DNA of 40,986 nt from an uncultured Paenibacillus sp. (GTDB lineage: Bacteria > Bacillota > Bacilli > Paenibacillales > Paenibacillaceae), in contig CAKMKL010000116.1 in the NCBI GenBank assembly GCA_927443375.1, positions 1 through 40,986 on the forward strand, given 5' to 3'. Below, in pieces: positions 26,945-35,689 of the stretch. Below the pieces are notes generated by a model. The model saw only the letters and a program-made list of their open reading frames with translations, searched no databases and was not told where the DNA came from. Both the position numbers and the translations under genes were made by a program. The first letter of the stretch is position 1. Each line of letters starts with the position of its first letter.

Positions 26945-26978
26945 GCATAAAAAAGCCGCCCAATGAAATGAGCAGCTT
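26945..26978 (-). terminator. Rho-independent terminator of the ABC-F gene
   Basis: On the minus strand AAGCTGCTCA pairs with TGGGCGGCTT (one G-U pair, one mismatch). Six U residues follow. It lies ~50 bp after the ABC-F stop at 27029. Confidence 0.8.
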
Positions 26979-27028
26979 ACTGAAATTTCTTAACATCTCT
27001 TAATCAATACAAATCTGAGGATTAGGAA

Positions 27029-28771
27029 TTAGAGCAGCTTAATCAGCTCTTCTAGCTCTTCAACCAATACTTTTGCCAGTTCAAAATCAGTATTTTTTAA
27101 AGCCACTTCTATTTTTGTTTCCACTGATTTTTTCTGTTGTTCCGTTTCTAAATAGTCTTTATCGAAATGACTGGCATAAATCATCTTTCTGAATTTTCGC
27201 ATACTCATTTTTCTAATGGTCTTATCATCAATGATCAGGACATAATCCATACCATTCACCACAGAATAGAAATCATGAGAGATCATGAGAATCGCACCTT
27301 TAAAGTCTTCAATGGCTCTCTCCAGTGCTATTTGTGTATAGGTGTCTAAATGGCTTGTCGGTTCATCAAGAAGCAATACGTTTGCTTTACTGGCAGCAAC
27401 TTTAGCCAATTGAAGCATATTTTTTTCTCCGCCGGACATAGATTCTATCTTTTGATTAACAATTTCTCCTTCAAAGCCATAGTTTGAAAGATACGATCTA
27501 ATCTCATCATAAGTTGTAAACCCGGCATCGATGAATTCCTCTAGTATAGTATTGGAATCCTTTAGCATTTCGCCTTGAAGCTGAGATAAATAAGCCACTT
27601 TAACATCAGCATTGATCTCAATGGAATCATGATTATTTTTAAAGATCTCCCGAAGTAAAGTCGTTTTCCCGGTGCCGTTTGGACCGATGAGGGCTACTTT
27701 ATCCGTAGATTTTATCTCAAAGTTAACATTTTCTAAAAGCAGCTCATCAAAGGCAATACTATAATCATTAACATTTATAACAACGGTATCTTTAACTATT
27801 TCATTATCCACATCAAAACTGATATCCGGTTGCTTAATATCTACAAAGGGTGCTTTAATTCTGCGCGCTTCCAATCTTTCCTGAAATTTAACCCTGGCTT
27901 TTAATGCTTTCCCTCTGGATGCTTCGGAATTATAAGTTGCGATAGCTCTAAGATTATCGATGATATTGTCGTTTCTCTTAATTTCTTCCTCTTCAGCGAC
28001 TGCGAGTTCTTGCAGCTCAATTTTAGTTTGAAGTAAGGAGAAGTTGTATTCTATATACCGTCCGTCAAACTCTTGGATCTCCATGTTTTCAAGGTGAATA
28101 ATTTTGTTGAAACAATGATTCAATAAATAACGGTTGTGCGTAACAACCAGCAGTATTCCTTTGTGAGAATTAATTAGATGCTTAAGCGCATTTAGGTTTT
28201 CAAAATCTAAGAATACATCGGGTTCGTCCATAATCATTAAGTCCGGACTATTCAGCATTTCCTTCATCACTTGAATAAGTTTGAATTCCCCGCCACTCAG
28301 GTCGGACACCCTAATATCTTTTAGCTTCATGAGGTCTGCCAGGTTTAGTTTCTTATTAATGCTGCTTTCGTAATCATCCCCGCCCATAGCATCAAAAGCG
28401 TCTAAAGCTAATTGGTACTTTTCAAGTAACGGATCAATATCTGTGGCTGTCTCCATTTCAATGAGAATAGAGTTTATTTCATTTTGAATCTTAATAAACT
28501 TTTCGCCGATATATTCAAAAACGGTTGTTTCCTGAGTTTTGTCTGGTTGTGAGAACTGACTTACATACCCAATTGTGCAAGTTGGGTCTATCTCTAACAT
28601 GCCATCATACAAATATCTTTCTGGATCCATCAGTATATCGATCAGTGTACTTTTCCCGCTGCCGCTGGTTCCAATAAAAGCGCAGTGCTGTGCCTCTTCA
28701 AGCGTAAATGAAATGTTTTTATATAGTTCTTTTTGCGGAAATGCGAAGGATAAGTTATCAACTTTTATCAT
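27029..28771 (-). CDS. ABC-F family ATPase (ribosome-protection type)
   Basis: A 580-aa soluble protein with two ABC cassettes and no membrane segments, the ABC-F layout. Cassette 1: Walker A GTSGSGKST, signature LSGGE, Walker B LMIMDEPD. Cassette 2: Walker A GPNGTGKTT, signature MSGGEKN, Walker B VLLLDEPTSHLD. A charged linker of about 80 aa (the P-site tRNA-interaction motif region of the family) joins them. ABC-F proteins act on ribosomes; some displace antibiotics. AAAGG lies 7 nt before the ATG at 28771. It looks more AT-rich than the flanking genes and follows a biosynthetic-like operon, so a self-resistance role is possible but unproven. Confidence 0.9.
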   Translation of the reverse strand: MIKVDNLSFAFPQKELYKNISFTLEEAQHCAFIGTSGSGKSTLIDILMDPERYLYDGMLEIDPTCTIGYVSQFSQPDKTQETTVFEYIGEKFIKIQNEINSILIEMETATDIDPLLEKYQLALDAFDAMGGDDYESSINKKLNLADLMKLKDIRVSDLSGGEFKLIQVMKEMLNSPDLMIMDEPDVFLDFENLNALKHLINSHKGILLVVTHNRYLLNHCFNKIIHLENMEIQEFDGRYIEYNFSLLQTKIELQELAVAEEEEIKRNDNIIDNLRAIATYNSEASRGKALKARVKFQERLEARRIKAPFVDIKQPDISFDVDNEIVKDTVVINVNDYSIAFDELLLENVNFEIKSTDKVALIGPNGTGKTTLLREIFKNNHDSIEINADVKVAYLSQLQGEMLKDSNTILEEFIDAGFTTYDEIRSYLSNYGFEGEIVNQKIESMSGGEKNMLQLAKVAASKANVLLLDEPTSHLDTYTQIALERAIEDFKGAILMISHDFYSVVNGMDYVLIIDDKTIRKMSMRKFRKMIYASHFDKDYLETEQQKKSVETKIEVALKNTDFELAKVLVEELEELIKLL

Positions 28772-28926
28772 ATAATTACCTTTCTTTATACCTAAATTTG
28801 TGACTAATATTAGATGTATTGAAGAGCAAGAATAACACTGTTTACAGCCAACTTCAATCCATTCACATTAATGTTGTTCGTTAAATCGAAAAACACAACT
28901 GGCATTGTCACCAGTCAATGAATTGT

Positions 28927-28949
28927 TCAGTGACATTAAATTATGTCAA
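28927..28949 (-). promoter_or_regulatory. Putative promoter/operator of the ABC-F gene
   Basis: TTGACA on the minus strand (28949-28944) overlaps a perfect inverted repeat TGACAT-N6-ATGTCA (28931-28948). A weak -10 (AACAAT) lies 16 bp downstream. The repeat has the look of a regulator-binding site. The ~150-nt leader holds a possible 18-codon peptide without a clear ribosome binding site. No terminator was found for the operon ending at 28972. Confidence 0.4.
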
Positions 28950-28971
28950 TTATAAAAAAACGAGTAAATTC

Positions 28972-30519
28972 TTATGTTAGTAGGGTGCCTATACTGAATT
29001 CAATATGCAGCGGAGCCGCCTTATCCCAGGTTTTGCAGCCGATTCCAATTTGCGTAATTTCGCCGATCCCGCTTGTGGCCAGCACTTCCATGTCTTCAGT
29101 CCCGTCCTTCCGGGCAAACCCGAACGTATAACACTCCTTGCGTTTCCTGATATACAATACGACGCCGTTGACGCCGTTACCCTGGAACTCCATGCTGCAC
29201 AAAGCCTGAAAGTCTCCAATTTTGGAGAGCATCACAGCGGTTCCATTAATCACTCCCCAATAATAGAGCTCACCCAATACCGTGCGGAAAACAATCCCGG
29301 ACTGAAATAATACGTCATCCTGATAAGGAAGGACTTCCATTAGAACGGACAAATGAAAATCCTCCCTCAGAAACTCCGTTTGCCGATACATCGCTTTTGG
29401 CGAGTTGTCGGAAATCCAGCAGTTATACAACTTGTCTCCTCTAAAGATAAAGCAGGCTTTACTGCCATCCAAGGCGATGATGCCGTCCTCGTTGTTTTCC
29501 AGCAGAAATTGGCTGGCAATAGTATCATGTTCCTTGCTGCCGTCCGGATTCAATTTCTTCCATTCCTCACAGACGTCTATCAGACAATGGCGCATACGCC
29601 GGTCCGCTTCTGCCGCAGTAGCAGTTTTCTCCACGATATCGAAGGTTTTTTTGCGCACGGCGTTAATAATGTAGCTGTTGATGACCAAGTTCCATTCCCC
29701 GATCAAATCGTTCTTCGCGGCCATCAGCTCCTGTACGACACTCTGGGCTTGGCCAAAGTTTTCTTTCAAACGATTAATCAGTTCGGTATAGGCCACTTCC
29801 TTGTGCTTCACAATTTTAAACAAAGGCAAGCTAATGGAAGCGGCGGTAATGGGATCGGCCAAGGGCTGATCCATTAACGTTATTTCTCTGTAAGGCTGTT
29901 CATACAGCCCGGAGGCAAGAAAATCAATACAATCAAGTATGATGCTTGTTTCGTGAAGGGGTTTGCGGCCGGTTTTTTCCATGGCATACCCTTCATGAAG
30001 CGGATAAACCGCCTTATAGGACTCATACATGGCTGTTACAACATCGAAGGGAATGGCAAATTCCTCGTATTTATGTTCCTCCGTCTTCTTTTGACAGCCA
30101 TCCAGCACGAAAAAAATATTCTTGTCGTCGTCGTATCCCGTAATCAGGAACAAATGCTCCCAATCGGAGGTCTTATAATGATAGGAATAGAATAATTCCC
30201 GTAAATTCCCCGGTACGAATACCGGATTATGCAGATCAATCTCCGCCTTTATAGAAGAGATCAAATCATCGGACAAGGCGAGCGTTTTCAGCTTCAGTCC
30301 GAAACGGGGCATCATTTCACGGGTGTATTGAAAAATCTCATCGGAGTTATCAGTCAGATTATAGTAGGCCCTCATTAGTTTCAAGCAAATATAGAATAAA
30401 TTTCCCCATCCGGGCTGCAAGCTTTCGATGGCTATTCCCAAGGGCTTCTCAAAGCAACTGATATAATCAACCGTATAATTGTCGCGATTGGGCTTTAACT
30501 GAACAATAACCTTCCTCAT
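28972..30519 (-). CDS. BtrH-like cysteine acyltransferase with C-terminal beta-sandwich-like domain
   Basis: A ~515-aa protein. The N-terminal ~330 aa resemble the butirosin BtrH N-terminal fold (papain/C39-like). Counted from the GTG at 30528, the catalytic Cys is at C25 in YISCFEKPLG, the His at H125 in WEHLFLITGYDDD, and the Asp at D143 in FFVLDG. The C-terminal ~150 aa (VLFQSGIVFRTVLGELYYWGV to IGIGCKTWDKAAPLHIEFSIG) resemble a concanavalin-like/DUF1349-type sandwich. BtrH transfers an acyl-amino acid from a carrier protein to an aminoglycoside. With a carrier protein and an amino acid ligase upstream, this is the likely transferase of the pathway. The ATG at 30519 is favoured (GAGGTG 6 nt upstream). 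Confidence 0.72.
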   Translation of the reverse strand: MRKVIVQLKPNRDNYTVDYISCFEKPLGIAIESLQPGWGNLFYICLKLMRAYYNLTDNSDEIFQYTREMMPRFGLKLKTLALSDDLISSIKAEIDLHNPVFVPGNLRELFYSYHYKTSDWEHLFLITGYDDDKNIFFVLDGCQKKTEEHKYEEFAIPFDVVTAMYESYKAVYPLHEGYAMEKTGRKPLHETSIILDCIDFLASGLYEQPYREITLMDQPLADPITAASISLPLFKIVKHKEVAYTELINRLKENFGQAQSVVQELMAAKNDLIGEWNLVINSYIINAVRKKTFDIVEKTATAAEADRRMRHCLIDVCEEWKKLNPDGSKEHDTIASQFLLENNEDGIIALDGSKACFIFRGDKLYNCWISDNSPKAMYRQTEFLREDFHLSVLMEVLPYQDDVLFQSGIVFRTVLGELYYWGVINGTAVMLSKIGDFQALCSMEFQGNGVNGVVLYIRKRKECYTFGFARKDGTEDMEVLATSGIGEITQIGIGCKTWDKAAPLHIEFSIGTLLT

Positions 30520-30539
30520 TTCCGGCACCTCGTTTCCGA

Positions 30540-31361
30540 TTAATTCCCTGTGCTTTCATAATGTTTAAGACCCGTCTTCCAAAAAAGTAAGGAACCAATA
30601 AAAACGGCTATGCCGACAAATAAAGTGAGGAATATCCAAATCCAGTGATGCCGCTCTGCGATAAAAAAACGGGAGGGATAATAATTGACGAAAGCCAGGG
30701 GGATGCAGAATGTGAGAATCCATTTGATCAGCTTTGGATAGATGGACAACGGATACGCAATAAATCCTCTCATTTGATAAAACAACAGCTCCTGAATCTG
30801 CCCCGATTTGGTAGTCCAAAAAGTCATAACGGCAGAGAACAAAAGCAAGGCCCCTTGAATTAAAGTTCCTCCGATCAGTACTAAGACAATAGCCAGCACG
30901 TTCTCCAGCGACAGTGAAAGTTGAAGCCTGCTATACGAATAAAAGAACAAAAGGAGGCCTAATGTGCCATGCCCCAAGGTTGCCATTACATCCGACTTTC
31001 GTGCGATTACCTGAAAGAAAGGAGCAACCGGTTTGGTTAAATATCCGTCAAACTCCCCCTGATGGACAATTCCTTCAAAATCCCGAACGCCGGTAAAAAC
31101 TAAAATGCATATACTGTAAGTCAAAAATACAAAACTATACAGAAATAGAAGTTCACCAATATCCCATCCTCCGATTTCAGAAAATTTCTGCAGAATCAGA
31201 TACAGCGATATTATGGTCACACATTCTCTTATTAAAACAGCAAGAGACAGCAGAAACGTATCCAGTTTATACTGCATTCGGGACATCATCGTCATTTTCA
31301 GAAAGCGGAAATACAATACGAAATAACCGGACAGGTTGTGTTTTTGAAAAGAGTTCCGCAT
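30540..31361 (-). CDS. ABC-2 type exporter permease (COG3694/ABC2_membrane_6-like)
   Basis: A 273-aa integral membrane protein with about six hydrophobic segments. The stretch VRDFEGIVHQGEFDGYLTKPVAPFFQVIARK is the cytoplasmic motif region characteristic of this permease family. It starts 5 bp after the other permease gene. Together with it and the ATPase at 32151-33170 it forms the COG4586-4587-3694-type ABC exporter. The exported molecule is presumably the product of the operon. Confidence 0.9.
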   Translation of the reverse strand: MRNSFQKHNLSGYFVLYFRFLKMTMMSRMQYKLDTFLLSLAVLIRECVTIISLYLILQKFSEIGGWDIGELLFLYSFVFLTYSICILVFTGVRDFEGIVHQGEFDGYLTKPVAPFFQVIARKSDVMATLGHGTLGLLLFFYSYSRLQLSLSLENVLAIVLVLIGGTLIQGALLLFSAVMTFWTTKSGQIQELLFYQMRGFIAYPLSIYPKLIKWILTFCIPLAFVNYYPSRFFIAERHHWIWIFLTLFVGIAVFIGSLLFWKTGLKHYESTGN

Positions 31362-31365
31362 CTTT

Positions 31366-32154
31366 TTATCCCCCTTGGATAACCAGCTTGTACTGGGCTT
31401 TTCTCCAAATTAAGCACCCGATGGTCAAAAGCACGGCAATCCATAGAACCTGACCGATATACAACGACCATATTTGATGTAAAGTTGCCTTCCCAAGATA
31501 AATACTTAATGGTGTAAAGTAAATAGCCTTGAACGGCAGCCATGCCAGTATATCCGCCATCCAATCGGGCATGAACCATAGCGGTATTACGGCACCCGAC
31601 AACAGCAAAATCAGCGCATTCTTAATCGTAACGATGCTCCATGTATGATGAACCCAGAAAGCGGACAGCCAAACAATGAGATTAAAGCTGTACAAGACAA
31701 AATAACTCAATACCAGGCTCACTACAAACAGTACAATAAACACTGTTTGATCGGGAACGACAAGGTTAAAAATGAGAAATGCCAAAATCAGTACAGGCAG
31801 AACCTTAGTCCATATGTTGTAGAGGACTTCTCCCAGGACTATAGAGAATATGTAATCGAGGAAACGGACAGGCCGCAATAAATCGGCTGCAATCTCGCCG
31901 GTGTGAACCTTATGATCGATCACGAATTCATTCATGGAGAGCATGGCGCGCATAATCATTCCCAAAACGGAATATGTGATCATTTCTTCCCGTGTAATCC
32001 CTTCAAATATTTGCCTGCCTCCATAAACAGCATCCCATATGGCGGCTCCGATAAAAATCGTCAATATGGAGTTGAACAAGCCCAGAAAGTATTGAAGGCG
32101 GTAAATAGCATGGCTTCGAAACGACCTGCTCATGAATTCCACATATGTCCTCAT
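31366..32154 (-). CDS. ABC-2 type exporter permease (COG4587-like)
   Basis: A 262-aa integral membrane protein. It has the same HTGEIAADLLRPVRFLDY motif region as its neighbour and several hydrophobic helices, including VFIVLFVVSLVLSYFVLYSF. Its ATG overlaps the ATPase stop by 4 nt (ATGA). It is a half-channel subunit of the exporter. Confidence 0.9.
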   Translation of the reverse strand: MRTYVEFMSRSFRSHAIYRLQYFLGLFNSILTIFIGAAIWDAVYGGRQIFEGITREEMITYSVLGMIMRAMLSMNEFVIDHKVHTGEIAADLLRPVRFLDYIFSIVLGEVLYNIWTKVLPVLILAFLIFNLVVPDQTVFIVLFVVSLVLSYFVLYSFNLIVWLSAFWVHHTWSIVTIKNALILLLSGAVIPLWFMPDWMADILAWLPFKAIYFTPLSIYLGKATLHQIWSLYIGQVLWIAVLLTIGCLIWRKAQYKLVIQGG

Positions 32155-33170
32155 ATAGTCACCTTCACCTTGTTACAATAATTAGGGTCGGCCTCATTTA
32201 CATAAATCTCACTAATAATCTGGTCGATTTCCGGCTCTACAATCGTCAAATCCGTCACTTCGTTGTATCTGGACAGCTCGACAAGCAGCGCCGCCGCACT
32301 AATCTCATCCTTCTGAAAGCGAAAGGACACCCGCATGCCTTCTAACCGGGTTACTTCCACCCCGGGAATGCCGGGAATATGGCTAATGGAATGAAATTCA
32401 ACGATCAGCTTTCGGTACTTTCCGTAGTTTTTTCTAATCTGATCCATTCCTCCGTCATATACAAGCTGACCTTTGTCGATGATAATCATTCGGTTGCATG
32501 TTTTTTCGATATCCTTCATGTCATGAGTGGTCAGCATAACCGTGACCTTTTTTTCTCTGTTAATATTAACCAAAAGTTCCCTGATCTTTTCTTTCGCGAT
32601 GACATCCAAACCGATGGTCGGTTCATCAAGAAAAAGAATGCTCGGGTTGTGAAGCAAGGCCGCCAGCAGGTCTCCTCTCATGCGTTGCCCCAGGCTTAGC
32701 TGCCTTACGGGTGTATTCATGAATGAGCCCGTATCCAGCAAATCACTCAGAAACATCAGGCTCTTGCGAAAGTCCGCTTCCGGTATTTTATATATGTATT
32801 TAGATAGCTCCAAGGATTCCGACAACGGGAGATCCCACCATAACTGAGTTCGTTGCCCGAATACCACGCCGATATTTGCTGCGTTTTCCATCCGATTTTT
32901 ATGGGGGATTTTACCGTTCACATAAAGTTCTCCCGAGCTGGGAACGAGAATTCCGGTCAGCATCTTGATCGTTGTCGATTTACCGGCCCCATTGGGACCG
33001 ATAAACCCGACCATCTCTCCGGAGTCAATGGAGAATGAAAGGTCTTTTACCGCCTCCTTCAACTCATAGCTTCCAGAAAAAAAACTCCGGACGGCCCCTT
33101 TAAACCCACTTTTCTCTTTACACTTCAGCTTATAATGCTTTCGCAGCCCGCGGACCTGAATCAAGCTCAT
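32151..33170 (-). CDS. ABC-2 exporter ATP-binding protein (COG4586-like)
   Basis: A 339-aa ATPase. Walker A is FIGPNGAGKSTT, the Q-loop region is VVFGQRTQLWWDLP, the signature SLGQRMRGDLLAALL, Walker B ILFLDEPTIGLD, and the switch His is in TTHDMKD. The C-terminal ~110 aa extension is usual for this subfamily. The N-terminal segment (KHYKLKCKEKSGFKGAVRSFF) is also typical. Its ATG overlaps the carrier protein stop by 4 nt, tying export to the carrier-protein pathway. Confidence 0.93.
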   Translation of the reverse strand: MSLIQVRGLRKHYKLKCKEKSGFKGAVRSFFSGSYELKEAVKDLSFSIDSGEMVGFIGPNGAGKSTTIKMLTGILVPSSGELYVNGKIPHKNRMENAANIGVVFGQRTQLWWDLPLSESLELSKYIYKIPEADFRKSLMFLSDLLDTGSFMNTPVRQLSLGQRMRGDLLAALLHNPSILFLDEPTIGLDVIAKEKIRELLVNINREKKVTVMLTTHDMKDIEKTCNRMIIIDKGQLVYDGGMDQIRKNYGKYRKLIVEFHSISHIPGIPGVEVTRLEGMRVSFRFQKDEISAAALLVELSRYNEVTDLTIVEPEIDQIISEIYVNEADPNYCNKVKVTI

Positions 33171-33424
33171 TTCCCCACCGCCTGGTAAGCTTTTTCAACC
33201 AACCGTACAATATCCGACAGCTTTTGACTGCTTCGAATTTCGATTAATACGCTTTCCAGTGAAATATCCAAGCTTTCTTCAATTTCTATCATCAGATTGA
33301 CAAGCCCCAACGAATCAAGGCCGGATTCGGCGCCGAGGGCAGCTTCTAAAGAAGGCTCCAATTTTACAGGATGGTCCTCCAGTACCTTCTTGTAGCTTTC
33401 TATTACAGTTTCAGCAAAGTTCAC
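33167..33424 (-). CDS. Stand-alone acyl/aminoacyl carrier protein
   Basis: An 85-aa acidic four-helix carrier protein. The phosphopantetheine attachment Ser is S38 in GLDSLGLV, and helix 2 follows as NLMIEIEESLDISL. The start is a GTG at 33424 with AGGAGG 8 nt upstream. It overlaps the end of the ligase gene by 14 nt, and its stop overlaps the ATPase start. It probably carries an amino acid as a thioester, loaded by the adjacent aminoacyl-tRNA-synthetase-like ligase. A phosphopantetheinyl transferase must come from elsewhere in the genome. Confidence 0.9.
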   Translation of the reverse strand: MNFAETVIESYKKVLEDHPVKLEPSLEAALGAESGLDSLGLVNLMIEIEESLDISLESVLIEIRSSQKLSDIVRLVEKAYQAVGK

Positions 33425-34574
33425 CGTTTAGTCCTCCTTGTTCAAGCAATTGCTTGGCCGGCTCCGGCCAACTCCGGGGCTTCGGTCCCCATTGGCTTAA
33501 GGCAGCCAAAACCCATCGCTCCAGTCCGAAACCAACACAACCAGTCACGCTAAGTTCCTCATTATTAACCTTGATATCAAACGGGTCAGTAAATGCTTTG
33601 CCGTGAATATTAAAGGATGCCGCCGCTAAATATTGGTTGGGCTTACATTCAAGCTGAAGCTCGTATTTACTTCTTTCCTCATGCTGAATTTTTTTGAATT
33701 TCTGCATCGCCGGAACAACGAAGGGATCATGCGCGGCGCATAGCCGGAATGATAAGCCGACTTCGGAAAGAAAGGCCACGGCTTGCTCAATAACCGCGCT
33801 TCGGCATCGTTCAACAAATTCGGAATTCCCCACAAAGACAAGCTCCCTCACCTCATAATCACGCAGCCTGCCAAAATCATCCCAGTTCAACCGCCCTTCG
33901 TTGCGGAACACGTTTTGTCTTGTCGTAATTATAGTGGATTCACTTAACCGGGAGCCTTCAAGATCCATGTAGCAGTGAAAGCAGGCAGCAGGAGACAGAA
34001 CATAACGGGGTGCCTCAAGGTCGTTCAGCGTTTGGTTCCTGTCGGCCGATTTATACAGATTGAGAAGCACGTCTATATCCTCTTGGGGATGGCAAACGAA
34101 GCTGGAGTATTGAGGAGACGTTCGCAGGTATGCTGTCTTTTTGATGGCCTCCAACGGAAGCAGCGTGGGATATCGCATTTCCACTGCCCCAAGCTTCAGG
34201 GCAAACCGCCTGAATACGGCATCAAAACCGTTTAGCAATTGAAGGGCTTCACCCTTTAAGGAAATCAATCCGTTGCCATACTGCTGGATGCTGTCAAAGC
34301 CGTAGGGGTTGTAAAAAACCATGCTCGCCGGAGAGCTTTTTTCCGCCACAATCTCATCCAGCAAGCCGCTCCGGTTTCGTTCAAATTGCTTGAGAATTTT
34401 CTCGATTTTGCGGCTCAATTCCTCCGAATCGACCGGCTCCGCCGTCTCGATTTGGAGCAGACCGTTTTGAAATTCAATCTGAAGGATTTCGCTTGCAGCA
34501 AAACACAAAGCTTTTATTAAATCCCCCGCATAATTGTGCGTCTCCGGCAGCAAAGGAATGTGGAGTGTCGTCAT
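33411..34574 (-). CDS. Amino acid:[carrier protein] ligase (class II aaRS-like, atypical SerRS type)
   Basis: A 387-aa protein with the class II synthetase catalytic core but no tRNA-binding arm. Motif 2 is TTRQNVFRNEGRL (R224, E226) and motif 3 is GFGLERWVLA (R353). Three likely zinc ligands are C198 (SPAACFHCY), E244 (RELVFVG) and C346 (TGCVGFG), the Cys-Glu-Cys set of atypical SerRS and of amino acid:carrier protein ligases. Characterised homologues in this family activate Gly or Ala and charge a neighbouring small carrier protein instead of tRNA. The next gene here is such a carrier. The start overlaps the nucleotidyltransferase stop (ATGA). The amino acid used here cannot be read off. 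Confidence 0.88.
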   Translation of the reverse strand: MTTLHIPLLPETHNYAGDLIKALCFAASEILQIEFQNGLLQIETAEPVDSEELSRKIEKILKQFERNRSGLLDEIVAEKSSPASMVFYNPYGFDSIQQYGNGLISLKGEALQLLNGFDAVFRRFALKLGAVEMRYPTLLPLEAIKKTAYLRTSPQYSSFVCHPQEDIDVLLNLYKSADRNQTLNDLEAPRYVLSPAACFHCYMDLEGSRLSESTIITTRQNVFRNEGRLNWDDFGRLRDYEVRELVFVGNSEFVERCRSAVIEQAVAFLSEVGLSFRLCAAHDPFVVPAMQKFKKIQHEERSKYELQLECKPNQYLAAASFNIHGKAFTDPFDIKVNNEELSVTGCVGFGLERWVLAALSQWGPKPRSWPEPAKQLLEQGGLNGELC

Positions 34575-35653
34575 TTCAACTCTTCCTGCATTTTAAATTT
34601 CAAATTGAAAGCCATCGTATGGAAAGAGTTCTCCCTTTTAACCACTTGATTCTTGCCGGAAACCATGATTTCATCGATATAATCGGCGTCGAAAGGCTTC
34701 AACTGCTCCAGAACGCCGGACGGAACAAGATTTCTGTAAAATTCATTCACATGGTAAAGCGTATAATACGCAGCTTTCCGCAAGTGCAGCCGTTCAATCA
34801 CCGTCATCCATCCATTCCATTTATCCGTATCCGTATTAGAGCGGATCATATTCACAATATCGATCAGCTTATATAGAACAACATCTCTGCGTCCGCTGCT
34901 CCATAAGGAATTGGAACCTTCCCTGAAAAAATGAACACACAAATGGGCCAGATTCGTCTCCCAGGGCAGCCCCAAAAATCCCCTGCCCCCGTATTGGTAA
35001 TGCACGGTTCCATAATCAAGAACCAGCTTAGTTACATCGTTATACTTGGAATCAAAATGAAAGTTGATATCAATCTCATGAAAATCAACAAAATCGGAAT
35101 CTATCTTTTTTACATAAGGCACCAGATCGTGATAGTTTAAGCGTTGAATCAGTTTGTCTTTCCGGCTGGCTTCTATTAATTCATTATTGGGCAGCAATGA
35201 CTGCTTGTACCCGAAGTTCCGTAAAATCGTGTCAAGTCTGTCCAAATCTTCTTCATACACCAGCAGATCGGTGTCATTGGAGCGCCTGTCGCCAATTTGG
35301 TAAAGAGTCGCATTAAACACCAGGCCTTTCAGGGCCGCATAGCGGATATGCTGCTGTTCCAGCTCCTGTAGAACCGGAAGGACGATATCGTTAATTTCCT
35401 GGGTTTGTCTTCTTTGAGCTTTTACAATAAGCTCCAGCGTTTTCTTGAACTCCGGGAAAAGCTTCCTGGCTTGATCCTGCCGTAGTCCGCTGCAGAAGTA
35501 GCCGCTCAAACGGTGATGGGCCAGTTGTCCTGCAACAAAACCCCAATCGATTTCTTCTTCAAGCAATTGATACAGCGCTTCTTCTTCCAGATCAGTCCTA
35601 TTCCTCAGAACGGCTGTCAGAATCAAATCAATTTCCCGCTTCATGTCATTCAT
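34571..35653 (-). CDS. NTP_transf_5-type nucleotidyltransferase
   Basis: A 360-aa protein of the nucleotidyltransferase family often found in lasso-peptide and other tailoring loci. Visible motifs: a lysine-containing YAALKGLVFNATLY, then GDRRSNDTDLLV with the metal-binding D127 and D129, and a later FHEIDINFHFD carrying a third acidic group. AAAGGAG lies 11 nt before the ATG at 35653; ATG 35644 is an alternative. It is followed with 4-nt overlap by the ligase gene. It could transfer a nucleotide or phosphate group to a pathway intermediate; the substrate is unknown. Confidence 0.78.
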   Translation of the reverse strand: MNDMKREIDLILTAVLRNRTDLEEEALYQLLEEEIDWGFVAGQLAHHRLSGYFCSGLRQDQARKLFPEFKKTLELIVKAQRRQTQEINDIVLPVLQELEQQHIRYAALKGLVFNATLYQIGDRRSNDTDLLVYEEDLDRLDTILRNFGYKQSLLPNNELIEASRKDKLIQRLNYHDLVPYVKKIDSDFVDFHEIDINFHFDSKYNDVTKLVLDYGTVHYQYGGRGFLGLPWETNLAHLCVHFFREGSNSLWSSGRRDVVLYKLIDIVNMIRSNTDTDKWNGWMTVIERLHLRKAAYYTLYHVNEFYRNLVPSGVLEQLKPFDADYIDEIMVSGKNQVVKRENSFHTMAFNLKFKMQEELK

Positions 35654-35689
35654 CCGGACAAAGGCTCCTTTTATTGTGGATTTTCGAAC

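Noticed and set aside
28960-28985. T-run after the BtrH-like gene as a terminator
   Set aside because: No stable stem precedes the seven T residues, so it was not called.
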